Of a stretch of DNA of 64,000 nt, positions 36,156 through 47,276 are shown in pieces. How positions within the stretch are numbered: position 1 is the stretch's first letter; each line of letters begins with the position of its first letter. Made by a program: the position numbers and the translations under genes. The DNA is from Kalaharituber pfeilii (lineage: Eukaryota; Ascomycota; Pezizomycetes; Pezizales; Pezizaceae), in contig WHUZ01000013.1 in NCBI GenBank assembly GCA_015179045.1, forward strand, positions 620,001 through 684,000. Reading direction: 5' to 3'. Below the pieces are notes generated by a model. The model made no database searches. It saw only the letters and a program-made list of their open reading frames with translations, and had not been told where the DNA came from.

Positions 36156-37721
36156 ATGTCTAGCAAAATGCACTGGTATTGTACGGTCTGCGACAAATTG
36201 TTCCCGCCCGAATCGCAAAAGACTCACCTCCAGGGGCGCAAGCATCAAGCAAAGCTCAATCCACCTACTGTTACGTATTGGCATTGCAAAGTCTGCAATC
36301 GTTATTTTGTGGCCCAGAACAAGGAGCCGCATGAAAGTGGACCCAAGCACTTAGCGAAACTGCATCAAGTTGAGCGAGCGAAGGAGTTGCGAGATAAGAT
36401 CCTGCCAAACATCAAGGGTAAGACAAAGTATCCCTTCTATGTCATGTTCCCTCTGACTGTTAAACTGGTAGACCGCGAAGCGGGTAAATGGACTTGCGAT
36501 GTTTGCAGCACATCTATGGACAGCAAAAGTCGAGAAGCGCATCTCGGAGGTAGAAAGCATGCTCGTGCCGTGGTGCTGCAAATGAAAAAAGAGGAAAAGG
36601 AGCAACTTGCAACCCCAGGGCCTGCAAAGGGTAACCTTTCCGCAGTCTTGAATAGAACTGAACTCACAGTTGGTGCAGGTAATGGGACATGGGAATGCGA
36701 TATTTGCTTAAGGTCCATGACATGGAAAGCTCGGCAAGCACACCTAGAGGGGAAAAAGCATGCCCGTGTGGTCATAGCTCGATTGCGAGGTCCGCTGAAA
36801 AAGGTTGAGACAGAGAAGCCCTCACTTGCAAAAGCCCTGTCGGCGGAGAAGGTTGTAATGGAACAGCCTTCTGTCACAAAATCACTTGGTGTACGGCAGA
36901 AACGTGGTTCAGTGGCAATGGGAAAAACAATATTTAAAGCAACATCCAGAATTGGATTGGCACAGACTGGTGAACCGTCGAAGCTTGCAGACACCAGAAT
37001 CAGCACACCAACTGGAAATCTAAGTGTCAAGAAACCACAAAACGTGCACCAAGCTATGCAGCAGCAAATGGTACCGGCAAAATCAAAACATTTGAAGGAA
37101 AGAATAAGGCCTAGGATATACGACTCGCGGGGGTGTGGTGGGGAGCAGTTCAGGCCTCCTCCTCCTCTCGCGAGACCATTGGCCGACATTGATGAAGGTT
37201 CTCTCGCACCCCAAGGCCCTTATAAGGTTTATATTCGGTTTGGATTCTGTGGGTGGCCCGGGACACAGTCATATTTCAACTACGGCAATGCTGCGAGCCC
37301 TAGTCTTTTTGCTCAACACTTGACAAAAACCGGAAATCACGTGTATAAGAAACTTGCGGGCATGCAAACCCCATCGCTGGGGCATAGTGTCTCACAGCGT
37401 CTCAGGCCTCGGAAACCAAGAGAAAGAAAATGGAAGAGGCCCTTACCACCTCCGCCCCGCATTCCCTGCCAGATTTGCAAGCTGGCTAGAAGTATATATG
37501 TTTCGAAGAAGCCACGCCGGCCGTATGGGGAATCGAGGAAGCAGGTCAAGGCCTGGGAGCCATTCACACAACCAAAACTTCCACGCAAACATAAGAGCCC
37601 ACGTCAAAATCAGTGTCTTTCACCTAAGTGGTGGTCCACAAATCTGGCAGGCAAATTAATAGAGACGAAACAGGGTTCAACGGAACACAGCGGAAGCAGC
37701 CCAGGGCAGCCCAGGCTCTAA
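36156..37721 (+). CDS. U1-type C2H2 zinc-finger protein, four fingers, 521 aa
   Basis: A single uninterrupted frame from ATG 36156 encodes four matching zinc fingers of the form W-x-C-x2-C-x11-H-x5-H. They are C9/C12/H24/H30, C44/C47/H59/H65, C114/C117/H129/H135 and C181/C184/H196/H202, each followed by a basic KH-x-R/K segment. This spacing is typical of U1-like (matrin/JAZ) fingers, which bind RNA or double-stranded nucleic acid. Residues 215-330 are low-complexity, and the C-terminal third is basic and Pro-rich with a CQIC pair near residue 440. No localisation signal is obvious, though nuclear or RNA-associated action is likely from the fingers. The specific role is unknown. The frame is intact despite surrounding transposons. 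Confidence 0.72.
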   Translation: MSSKMHWYCTVCDKLFPPESQKTHLQGRKHQAKLNPPTVTYWHCKVCNRYFVAQNKEPHESGPKHLAKLHQVERAKELRDKILPNIKGKTKYPFYVMFPLTVKLVDREAGKWTCDVCSTSMDSKSREAHLGGRKHARAVVLQMKKEEKEQLATPGPAKGNLSAVLNRTELTVGAGNGTWECDICLRSMTWKARQAHLEGKKHARVVIARLRGPLKKVETEKPSLAKALSAEKVVMEQPSVTKSLGVRQKRGSVAMGKTIFKATSRIGLAQTGEPSKLADTRISTPTGNLSVKKPQNVHQAMQQQMVPAKSKHLKERIRPRIYDSRGCGGEQFRPPPPLARPLADIDEGSLAPQGPYKVYIRFGFCGWPGTQSYFNYGNAASPSLFAQHLTKTGNHVYKKLAGMQTPSLGHSVSQRLRPRKPRERKWKRPLPPPPRIPCQICKLARSIYVSKKPRRPYGESRKQVKAWEPFTQPKLPRKHKSPRQNQCLSPKWWSTNLAGKLIETKQGSTEHSGSSPGQPRL

Positions 37722-37949
37722 AATTTGAGGAAAAGACTGCCTAAGACGTGATTGATCAGGAGACTACCTACATGTTCGGGAAATACTTTGCATGTGGGCT
37801 ATAAAGGTGGAACAGCCGTTGCGGAATATGGTTTCGTGAATAAACTCAATTTGATCTTACCTTTGTCGTTTTTACCTGAAGGAGAACTACGCAAGGTGAT
37901 GCTTGTAACGCCGTCTTATCATGTGAAGGGGACCATAAGAACGCTCAGC

Positions 37950-38110
37950 CTTTTTTTCTTTTGGTCACATAACCCCGCATTTTTATTATCTCCTTTGTAA
38001 TTTTCTGGTCATTGCCCGTAGGGCGGCATACGAGTAATGATATTAAAAAAAAGAAATAACCCCGCATACAGGCTGCCAGCCTACGCAATGGCAGTGAACT
38101 CTTGGTCTAA
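37950..38110 (-). mobile_element. LINE 3'-end remnant (family 2) split by a family-1 insertion
   Basis: Read on the minus strand, GGCTGGCAGCCTGTATGCGG, then GGTTATGTGACC and an A-rich tail form the family-2 terminus. It is split within ATGCGGGGTTAT by the insertion at 37981-38055. The 5' limit of this copy is not clear. Confidence 0.6.
37981..38055 (+). mobile_element. Family-1 LINE 3'-end insertion with perfect 12-bp TSD
   Basis: The 75-bp insert carries CATTGCCCGTAGGGCGGCAT, then ACGAGTAATGATATT and oligo(A). ATAACCCCGCAT flanks it exactly at 37969-37980 and 38056-38067. Removing the insert and one duplicate restores the continuous family-2 terminus, so the pre-insertion site is known. This is the clearest retroposition event in the window. 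Confidence 0.87.
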
Positions 38111-38139
38111 AGCCTGCGTAAAGTGCTGAATAGAAAGTG

Positions 38140-38900
38140 GGATGGTCGTTTCTAACTCCATGTTCATGCTCTCCCTCCTTATACCTCTGCATTCCCTCAC
38201 TTCCCCTTACAGTCATCACCCATAACTACTGCTCGCCTCTTTGTCCAGCCTACCCTCTACCGAGCCACTCACTGCCACAGCTATCTGTACTCAACTCCTC
38301 TCTACTCCCCTCAGGATTCCCCTTCTGAATCTCATGCTTCACGAGATTCCTCCGCGCCCTCTGCTCCACTGCTTTCCTTCCCCTTTGTACTTTCTTTATT
38401 TATTTATTCTCATGCCTTTTGTTCTAAGTTTTTTTTTTCTGCCAGTTTTCAAATTTTTAACCCATTGAAGTTTCAAATCAATGATAACACCCGGCTTTAG
38501 ATGAGACTAGGCCTATGAATACGGTGTCGGAGGAGGCGTGGCTGAACTCGGCGTAAATTTTGAAGCAAGAGGAGGGTGTGCCCTTTCAGAAGCAAACAAT
38601 TGATGAGTGCACTGGGATAGTGAGCACACAGTGTTGTGGGTGGAATGGGATTCAGTGTGGAGAGTGGAGATCTGCGCATGCTATCCTGTTATTTTCATCC
38701 TTTTCAGAAAATTTTTTTTGACTTCTTTTCCTCGATGTTCTGAGCTTGTGACCTATCATTGTTTCGTTATTCAGCCATAGCTGACTTGTTTTGTGCAAGT
38801 TTAGAATCAGTAATGACAGCTCAAGTCGGAGGAATTTGAAGGAAACAGAAAAGGGATCGTGAAGGAGGACTTCTTGTGTAGGCGGCACTAGCAGGAGGGA
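38140..38900. repeat. Dispersed degenerate repeat, copy C
   Basis: The C/T-rich leader, then TTCTGCCAGTTTTC, CCCATTGAAGTTTC, GGCTGAACTCGG and AAGCAAGAGGAGGGTGTGCC segments occur in the same order as in copies A (34.6 kb) and B (45.8 kb). Confidence 0.42.
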
Positions 38901-40655
38901 ATGATAGAATTTTAATTCACATCACTCGACATAGTGATTTTCTGCTGGTGAGGCTGTGGGGTGAACAAGTGTAGTAGAATGGAAGATCATGAACGAAGAA
39001 AACGCTCAATTTTCTGTTGCTCGTTGTTGTATGTATGAGTACATGTAAAACACAGAAGAATTGGGAAAATAGATTTTGTGTACGGCTGGAATCCTAATTG
39101 AGATTTGCATGCCAGTTTTTATGCCACGCAAATTTCTAGTGTGAATTGATTTGTCGCTTTTACACAAATGCGAAATATGGGGTATGTACATTTGTGGGAT
39201 TATATTTGTACATGAGCCACAAAAAAGGAACCTGAGACTCTCATCGGGACCCTCGTTGAGGGGCAGATCGCTCGTATATCGAGGCTTCCAATCTTTGGGC
39301 TTCGCGGCATCTCCTAGTGCCGTTCCCGGATGAGGAAATTGTCATGAAATTATTACCTGCCAGATTACTCTTTGATAATAAAGATACTAGCATGTTAATA
39401 CAACACCAAATGAAAAATTTCATAGAACACTACAGTTAATCCGTCAGTCAAACCGTCGGCCCATGATTCCTCCGTGCATGGGCGCCAGGATTACCCCGTC
39501 GGTTCAACAGGACTTTTCATAACATAAAAGTGACCCGAACGACGCTGCTTCGAATACTAGAACCAAGATTGTGTGCCCAAAGGTCGTTGATGTTGTATGA
39601 CTGCAATACACTGGCTAGAGTTACTCTATGCGGCAAGGAATGTTGTCGAATGCAACCGTTCTCATGAAAGTGCGAGATAAATTAGTCCTGTGGAGGGTCG
39701 TTCAAAAACAATAGACTTACTAGCGGTATTCAGATTAGACTGTCCCCAGATAAAATGGAATCCGGCGGATAAACCAGTCTATAATCTGAGTACCCTCTTG
39801 TAGTTTTGGGTCCAAAAATCCACTGGAATTTATGCATGCCAGGTCCTGAATACTGCATCGAGGCCGCAAGATGCATCATATATATGCAGTTGTCACAAAA
39901 ATCTGACCGGATTTCTTTCGTGAAAAAATCGCAAAATAAACTGGTTTATAACGAAAAAAAGAAACAGATAAAATTTTGTATGGAGATGACCGAATTTTCC
40001 GGACTTGATAAAATTCGGAAAACCCGGGAAGATTTTTCTAATCTGAATATTTCGCAGCTGCGTAAGGTAAGAGCATGCAGACAAAACGAAAAGCTTTGTC
40101 TCGTGCCCTGCCGCTTCCCGCTATACCAAATACAAGCATACAAAGGGCATACAACACATTTCTTTGTAACATAACATACAAGGTCGAGAAGAAGCCCTTT
40201 CTTCATTCTTACTAGTACTAACGCGATAGCAACAGCAAGAACAAGCTGTCACGTACAGACTAGGCATTATAAACTTAGTTATTTGCGGCGCAACATGCAC
40301 GCATAAATGCAAAAAGTATTTACCGGTACGTAAGGAGTCATCGGCGCTCGTTGAGCAAGTTCTGAACTTTATTCCTGCGAACTGTCAAAAATTCAATATT
40401 CCCCATCTCGAATTCGAAAGCAACAAGGGTCATTACACTGAAGTGCTGAGGGCTTGACGTACTGAGAACGGTAGAATGTGATTGAGCAGAGATCTGCACT
40501 AAATTAGAACGCGGATTGATTGCTGGCATCTATATGGCCATGATCAACCGGATGTCGAAAGCCCCGCGCACCGCGCTAGGAATAAGCACTGATCAGTTGC
40601 TCCTCGATACTGTACCTCCCGAATTATTGCACGCTGCAAGCAAGCTGCATACGGT
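38901..40655. other. Intergenic, no gene seen
   Basis: Only short frames. A segment near 39480 (GGATTACCCCGTCGGTTCAA) resembles one near 23810, indicating a dispersed repeat. No domain is recognised. Confidence 0.4.
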
Positions 40656-40659
40656 GCAG

Positions 40660-40868
40660 TAGCCAGGCCGATCACCAGACCTTAATCCTATTGAGGATAT
40701 CTGGAGATTGACCAAAACAAGACTAAACAAACGTCAAGATAGAGCTACTGCTAGCAGAGCGGGTGTCTCAACAGATTCAGGAGGAATGGCAGAAGATAAA
40801 GCCGGAGGAGATTTTGAAGCTTGTAGACAGTCTGCCTGAGCGAGTTATAGCTGTAATTGCTGCTACAT
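40660..40868 (+). pseudogene. Tc1/mariner transposase C-terminal fragment, broken
   Basis: RSPDLNPIEDIWRLTKTRLN carries the canonical PDLNPIE..W catalytic block of Tc1/mariner transposases. It directly follows a TAG where the family usually has Trp. A second piece, EEWQKIKPEEILKLVDSLPE, is in another frame, so at least one frameshift and one stop are present. No autonomous copy survives here. Confidence 0.82.
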
Positions 40869-41412
40869 AAAACTCTGATTTACAGTCGGCCTGGCAATAA
40901 TTCAGCGGGGGTATCGAGTACAGCCTTGCAGGCGGTAAGTACCGTTGCGCCGTACATCCATGTAGTAGGCACCCCACACAAGCACCGAGTCTGTCGATCC
41001 TGCGCAGAAAGTCTAAGTTCCGTTCATCATGACGATCAAGGGAGCATCACTCGCGCCTTGCTTGAGTTTCTGCTGCATGTTGCATGGGGCTTCGCGTATG
41101 ACCGCCGGGTGACTGCTAGTACGCTAGCTGGGCAGCCAATGACCAATCGGATGAACATGTACAACGATTCCGTCTGGAGGGTCCGATTGAAATGTTGAAA
41201 TCAATGTCCAGAAACTAGGCATGAGACGTACTGTGGTCTAGGGCAAGAGAAACACGGTGCAAGTTCTGTATAAAGAGGCGGAGGACTTGCGACTGCTGAG
41301 TTCCATTAACGATTGGATGCGGAGCTGATATTCATGTGACAAAATGCTTTCGCAGCTGGGCCCTTTGTTTTGGTTCGACAGCTTGGAGGGTATTAAGACG
41401 AAAGAGGAACTG

Positions 41413-43344
41413 ATGTCCACATTACTGATTGGGCTTGCCTCGGTATGCGTCAGGTTTCTTCACCCCCAGAGAACTGGCTACTAACTCTGGCAATTTACCT
41501 AGCTTATCGTCGGATCAATCGCATGGCGCTGTTTCTACAACCTCTATCTACACCCACTAGCCAAGTTCCCCGGCCCGAAGCTGGCGGCTATTTCACCGGT
41601 TGGCATCTCTCGGCTCAGACTTTGCATGGACAAGCCTAATGTTCCTCCCGTTAGCTATGGTACTCTGCGGCCTCCCTGAGCGGAAACCAGATCTGGCACT
41701 ACAGAGAAGCGCATAGGAAATATGGTCAGTACCGGTTCTGTCCTGCTTGGACTGCGCTAAGCTGTCAATCTTAGGCTCTGTGGTCCGCATAGCACCAAAC
41801 GATCTTTCCTTCTCCTCAGCAGCGGCATGGAAAGATATTCACGGCCATCATCCCCACCAATCTACCTTCGTCAAAACTGAGTTCTACAATTCGGATCCGA
41901 AGAATTTCGGCACTCCACACATTCTTAATGAGAAAGATATCGCTAAGCATGCCCAAATCCGCCGGCTGCTCGCCCACGCATTCTCAGCAAAGGCACTGCA
42001 GGAGCAAGAGGCTCTCATTGATAGGTACATCAACTTGTTTGTGCAGAGACTTGGGAAGCGGTATGCGGATAGACAGAAGGGGCCAGATGGGGAATACTGC
42101 AACCTGGTGCGTTGGTACAATTATACCACGTTTGATATAATCGGTGACTTGGCATTTGGTGATTCCGGAGCCTTCGCGTGCCTGGAGAACGGTCTGGACC
42201 TGCTTCTGAAGCTATGAAGGGACCACCTCTCTGACATTAAATTCTACAGAACGAAGTCACCCTTGGGTGTCTGCAATTCTTGGTGGCATCTATGCTTCAG
42301 GTCTTAGAGATATATTCCGTCGTTATCCATTCATGATCAACATAGGGTACTTGCTTACTCCGAAGAGAATTACAAACATGCGGGTTCACATCAACCAATA
42401 TGGCAAAGATATGGTGGAAAAGTACTTTGAAATGCTCTACGCCCCCATGTGTCCTGAGAAAACTAACCTTGAAACAGGCGTCTGAGCAAGGAGACAGACA
42501 GGAAGGATTTCATGACCTATATCCTTGATAAGAAAGACGACCCTGGATTTTCGGATATTCATCTTCCAGGGAATGCTCATATCCTAATGTGAGCTCCCAC
42601 CCATCTCGACTGCATGGGTGGAAAAAGATGTTGATTTTTGCACAGTATTGCTGGTTCCGAAACTACTGCCACCCAGCTTTCCGGATTGACATACTACCTT
42701 CTCAAAACACCAGATGCCTACCAACGCCTGAAGGATGAGATTCGTACTTCCTTCCGAAGTTACTGGGATATCAACTCCCTTACCACACAGCATCTTCCTT
42801 ACTTGAATGCGGTGATTGAAGAGGGATTGAGAATCTATCCACCAGTTCCCATCGGCATGCCACGAAAGAGCCCAGGTGCCATGGTGGCTGGTTACTATGT
42901 GCCTGCGGGAGCAGAAGTTGGGGTACATGCATACTCAACATCTCATAATCCAGATAACTTCCAGGACCCAGATCAGTTCATTCCGGAACGGTGGTTGGCA
43001 GGGAGCAAGTTTAATGACAAGAAGGAGGCCAGTCAGCCTTTCTTGCTAGGACCAAGAGGCTGTCTCGGGAGAAAGTTAGTCACCCCATTCTGTGTTATTG
43101 GTCAAGGTCTTATGAAGCATACGGGCTGCTAACACTGCCTTTGGATTGTAGTTTGGCTTACATGGAGCTTCGTATGATCATTGCGAAAATGTTCTACTGC
43201 TATGACCTTGAATTAGTGAGACCGGATATGGACTGGGAGAAGGAATCCAAGAGTTGGACGCTATGGTGGAAGCCGGAGCTGAACGTTTATGTCAAGACAC
43301 GAGAAGGCATTGAAGTCGAGACCCTAGGCCTCCCTACTGCATAG
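41413..43344 (+). CDS. Cytochrome P450 monooxygenase, eight exons
   Basis: Exons 41413-41442, 41503-41598, 41655-41724, 41775-42191, 42250-42421, 42478-42588, 42646-43074 and 43152-43344 join in phase to 505 aa, a normal P450 length. The seven introns are 50-77 bp with GT..AG ends. Landmarks in order are an N-terminal membrane anchor (about 3-19), the [10 protein letters not shown] hinge, I-helix AGSETT (301-306), ExxR (E358, R361), PERW (412-415) and heme loop [10 protein letters not shown] with Cys438. The N-terminal pattern ([31 protein letters not shown]) is that of fungal secondary-metabolism P450s such as the isotrichodermin hydroxylase/CYP65-like group; exact family is inference. It should be an ER-anchored oxygenase. 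Substrate unknown, with no biosynthetic cluster beside it. Confidence 0.93.
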
Positions 43345-43816
43345 TTTGCTAGTACTTTGCGGTGATGTCAGTTTGAGCGTTTTTCGAGGTCCATTCTTGG
43401 TTGAAATTATGGGGACAGATGTTGGATAATCGGGCATGTCTTAGTTGCATTTAATGAGCCATTCTTGCACAATGAGAACATTGATGTTGTAGCGCAAATC
43501 AACACATATTTCCTCCTCCAACAAACATTTCCTCACCATTCTGTGCCTTTGGCTGCTGGCCCCTATCCATGGACTCATTCACCGTGCGGGACTCCATATC
43601 TCTCGTTGTCAATGGAATGCAAATATACTTTGAATGGCGTGAACGTCCGCTTGGTTCTCTCGTGGCAACGACAGGTTCTTAGAATCTTGCTTCTGAATTC
43701 GCGTAGTCAGCGCATAGAGGAGCGGGCTCTTGCATAATATGGTGGATGTCTGCCCGTAGTACTGCCGGTTCTTGAAAAGTTAGCGTTCACAAGGGTCAGC
43801 GTCCGACTCGTGTTCA
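43345..43816. other. P450 3' flank
   Basis: Nothing recognised beyond short frames. Confidence 0.4.
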
Positions 43817-43829
43817 GGTACCCTCACAG

Positions 43830-44480
43830 CAGTACCAACCCCCCCAAGCAGAACAAGAAGCCTCCAACATCATCTCCGAAAGCAAGAACATCCCAGAAAG
43901 AAAGGCTCCCGCAATCTGGCCGGGCAGTTGTGGTGCATGGCATAGCGGTGACGAAGAAACTTGGGAAAGTAAGAGAGTGGATGGAAAAGGCGAACCCATG
44001 GATGGGGAAGATTGTTGCGGCAAGATGGTTGGTGAGAAAAGAAAGGAGGGAGGGAAAGAAGACTAGCTCGATTGTTATCTACCTGGAGGGGGAGGTAGAA
44101 TCAGATAGTCAAACACCAGCGAAGGTACGGTTATCAGGCAAATGGTACCACTCGTGCTTGTATGACTGGGACAGAATAACAAAGGTGGACGGAAAGGGGA
44201 AGGGGAGGGATGTGGAGGAGATGGATATGACTGCTTGATTCTCTGGGGGGATATTTGAGTATTCGTGCTTAATTGTTCTCTTGGGGGATTGGGCTTTCGC
44301 TTTGTGTTCCTCCACATCACCGAAGTCATAGTATCGTTGTGTGTTTTTACAGGGGACGATTTTGTATGTAGTTGCACAGGTGCCTGTCTCCGGGCCAGAA
44401 GGACTTCGGTCCAGGGACCCTGCCATGGCGAACAGCTGCAAGCGGGGTTACGTGAAATAAAAAAAAAAAAAAAAAAAAAA
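43830..44480 (+). mobile_element. ORF1-only LINE-derived insertion (half-LINE, family 2) with 13-bp TSD
   Basis: The insert opens inside a LINE ORF1 C-terminal domain (GRAVVVHGIAVTKKLGKV, then SSIVIYLEGEVE, stop at 44238). It continues through about 220 bp of 3' sequence to GAACAGCTGCAAGCGGGGTT, ACGTGAAAT and about 20 A. GGTACCCTCACAG (43817-43829) and GGTACCCTTACAG (44481-44493) flank it. The ORF1 domain is homologous to that at 31.3 kb. No ORF2 is present between ORF1 and the tail. Confidence 0.72.
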
Positions 44481-44493
44481 GGTACCCTTACAG

Positions 44494-45839
44494 GTGATTA
44501 GCAAGTCAACTTGGCGCCGCAGGATTCCCTGGCTTGCGCAAATCAGAACTGGGGCAAGTGTTCCGCTGGTTGTTGTCGCGTGCGGTGCATGGCATGCTGA
44601 ACCTTATTTTTATCGGGTAGTGCATCATAGCCTCGTCCCCGGCCCTGTGGTCACGTGCGACGAGGCTAGGTGCAGCCGGGCAGGCACTTTCCAGGATGGC
44701 TATCACCCCACAGGCAGGACGAGCACTGCGACGTTGCATACGGTGATTGTCTGCAAAGGCAGTCGATTGCCCTCATGCACCTGGACACCCTGGTATTTGG
44801 AACATCCCTTGGTACGATGTCACTACAGCGCTCCAGCTTCCATTCATAAGAGACAGCTTTCGGTGTGATAAGATTGAATGAGGTGGTCGATTTCTTTGTT
44901 GGGTACTTTTTGTTTATTTTCTTTCTTTTTGGGAGGTGCCTTGAAAGCGTAAAGGAACAGTTGCTGTAAAAGCACATTGAATGAGCTCAAGTCCTTATTT
45001 GGTAAGACTAAATTTGAAAGTTTATTTTCTCAGATACCATTGAAGGTGTATTAGTTTAATCATTGATGATGGACATGAAGAGGAATATTTATCGTAAGCG
45101 TGTGTCTTTTATTTTTCTTTGTGTCGCGATGCACTCACGTTATGTAACATTACTTTATATCTCAACACCACAGAGCATCCGGAATCTTGTAAATTTAAGT
45201 TGGCGTAGATTAATAGAGGAATATTAATACTGCGGGTAACATTAGAGTACTGTGAGCGTGCCGTAGTGAACTTGGGATAGGATTGTGAGTATAATATGTC
45301 GCTCCCAGTGGGCTCTGACCTCGCTGGTCAGGTCAACCCAAAATTATGACAGGGATACATTCTATATGGATACAACTTGCAGCTGAAGTGGGCAGAACAT
45401 AACGTTAACGCAGCCCTTCGAGAATGCTCCAAGATATAGAGTATAGCATACTTATAGTCTTTACTAATTTCAAGGAACAGCGTATACATATATGGCAGTT
45501 TCGAGGACAGGAACCGTGAACATTGACATCAGCAGCGGCGGGGCTGGGGATATACCAACGAGTGCTACATCGGCAGTATAGCGACGCCGAAAAGCCCTGG
45601 AAGGCGTGATAGCCTGCCGCCCAGGGCTCGCGAGCGGGAACATCCGATAATGACAGATAGTACCAGACAATTGGGGCGCAATGTGGTGGATACTTCCGTG
45701 GCCGATAGGGTTTAGGTTGGATGTGGGAAGCTGTTAGGTCTGATTTGGCACCGACATATACAGCTGTTGCTGTACGTAGTCTTTCCGGAAAGGGAAGTAG
45801 AACCAAAGCCGGCAGTATGTCTAGGTGGGAGGCATACGA
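44494..45839. other. Intergenic, no gene seen
   Basis: Frames on both strands are shadow-like and lack domains. AT-rich from about 44880 to 45400. Confidence 0.4.
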
Positions 45840-46700
45840 GGGGCCTATTCCTCCGCTCTTTGTCCATCCCCTTCGCCCACTTCCTCTCCTATAATCTCGC
45901 ATTGCCGCCGCCCACCTCGGCCTCTCCTCCTACCCCCCTCCCCCCCCCAGGCAAGGCGAGCCCCTCGTAATAACAGTAGCTATGCGAGGACGGATAATGC
46001 TCCCATCTTCCCCTGTACCATTTCCGTCTCTCGCATCTGCTTTCGCTACTCCCTGCTCCGACTTTCGCAACCCCTGCTCTTGCAACCCCGCCGTCCGCAT
46101 CTCTGCCGTTCCCACCTTTACCATTCCCTCTCAGGAAGGTAAGACGCACTTTTCTTGTTGGTAGGTCAACTACTCTCGTGCGTTTTTTATCCATATTTTT
46201 CCGTTGTTTTTTGTATTGTCTGACAGTTAGTTATTGTATTTCTTCATACCTGTTGAAGTTTTGTGTCCATGGTATCTTTGTTGTGACTAGACAGGGACTT
46301 CAGGCGGACCAGGCATACTAGCCAGTAAAATATGTATTCGGACAGGGGTACTCATGCACATTATGCGCTGTGTCCGAATACATATTTTACTGGCTAGTAT
46401 AATATGGTCGTCAGAAGAAAGCCTGGCTGAGTTAGGCTGTAATTCCAACGCGAGAGATGCTGGCCTCTTGGGAAAAAGCAACTTGTGGGACACGGCGGTT
46501 GTGCGCAGGTTGTGGGTATATGGGGGTTCCAGACAGGGCCTGTGAAATTGTCGGCGGAGGAGCCTCAATGACTTGGGAGAAATTCCAAAGGATTGGTGAG
46601 TACATCGGGTTCAGCGTAGAAAGTGACCTTTTTTTATTATTTTTTTGTGCAGTATCACTGTTTCGTTGAGCAATGGCTGATATGTTTATGGATTTTTACA
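45840..46700. repeat. Dispersed degenerate repeat, copy B, carrying a MITE
   Basis: It shares with copy A the C/T-rich leader, TCTGACAGTTAGTTATTG, TTCATACCTGTTGAAGT and the segment GGCGGACCAG..ATGGTCG.CAGAAGA..GCCTGGCTGAG. An 80-bp MITE lies within that last segment; copy A at about 35.01 kb lacks it. Confidence 0.5.
46318..46397. mobile_element. 80-bp Tc1/mariner-type MITE
   Basis: Perfect inverted arms of 27 bp begin CTAGCCAGTAAAATATGTAT and end TCGGAC. TA flanks both ends (46316-46317 and 46398-46399). The CTAGCCAGT and TATTCGGAC blocks match the termini of the 34.29-kb element, so the two belong to one family with different arm centres. Confidence 0.78.
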
Positions 46701-47276
46701 GTAGATTCTAGGACAATAGGTGCAAATATAGCGTGTACTAAGGGAGGTAGTTCAATGGGAATTCTGCCATAAGAAGGTGAAAGGAGAGGCTAGTGAATAA
46801 CGAGGTGAAGTGGTGACAGTAACAAAGGTATGTGCACAGACCACTCATTTATACCAGTAGAGATCCCCGCGTGGGACCTTGTCAACGCGCGTGTCACACC
46901 CTTACCCTCATAGCTGATTTGTGCCTTGCCCCCGTTGTGTACCAGAACCTAGAGTGAATGCCACAATAATTCCACATGTGGTCCATATTTCAACAGTTCC
47001 CATTTTGATGGCCGAAGAAATCGATTAAGCGGAATGACTGCCAATTTGCAAAATAGCATACCAGTTCATGTCATGGTCATAAATATAGAGTGAGGTGGCA
47101 AAAAGGGTAGTTTGCAATATCACTCTCTTGTCATGCAAGTATTAAAAAGTGTCATAATGCGCGAACGAACAAAGAAAAACAAATCAGATCATCATTGCCC
47201 TGCCTCCGAACAGAATCATGATATCAATACCCAGGCATTCAGTCCTTCTCTCTAAATACTCCAATTATTTCTGTTG
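46701..47276. other. 3' flank of the lectin gene
   Basis: AT-rich, no gene recognised. Confidence 0.4.

Noticed and set aside
45405..45902. 165-codon minus-strand frame
   Set aside because: It has no domain and unlikely composition, and it overlaps the edge of a dispersed repeat present in other copies without a matching frame.
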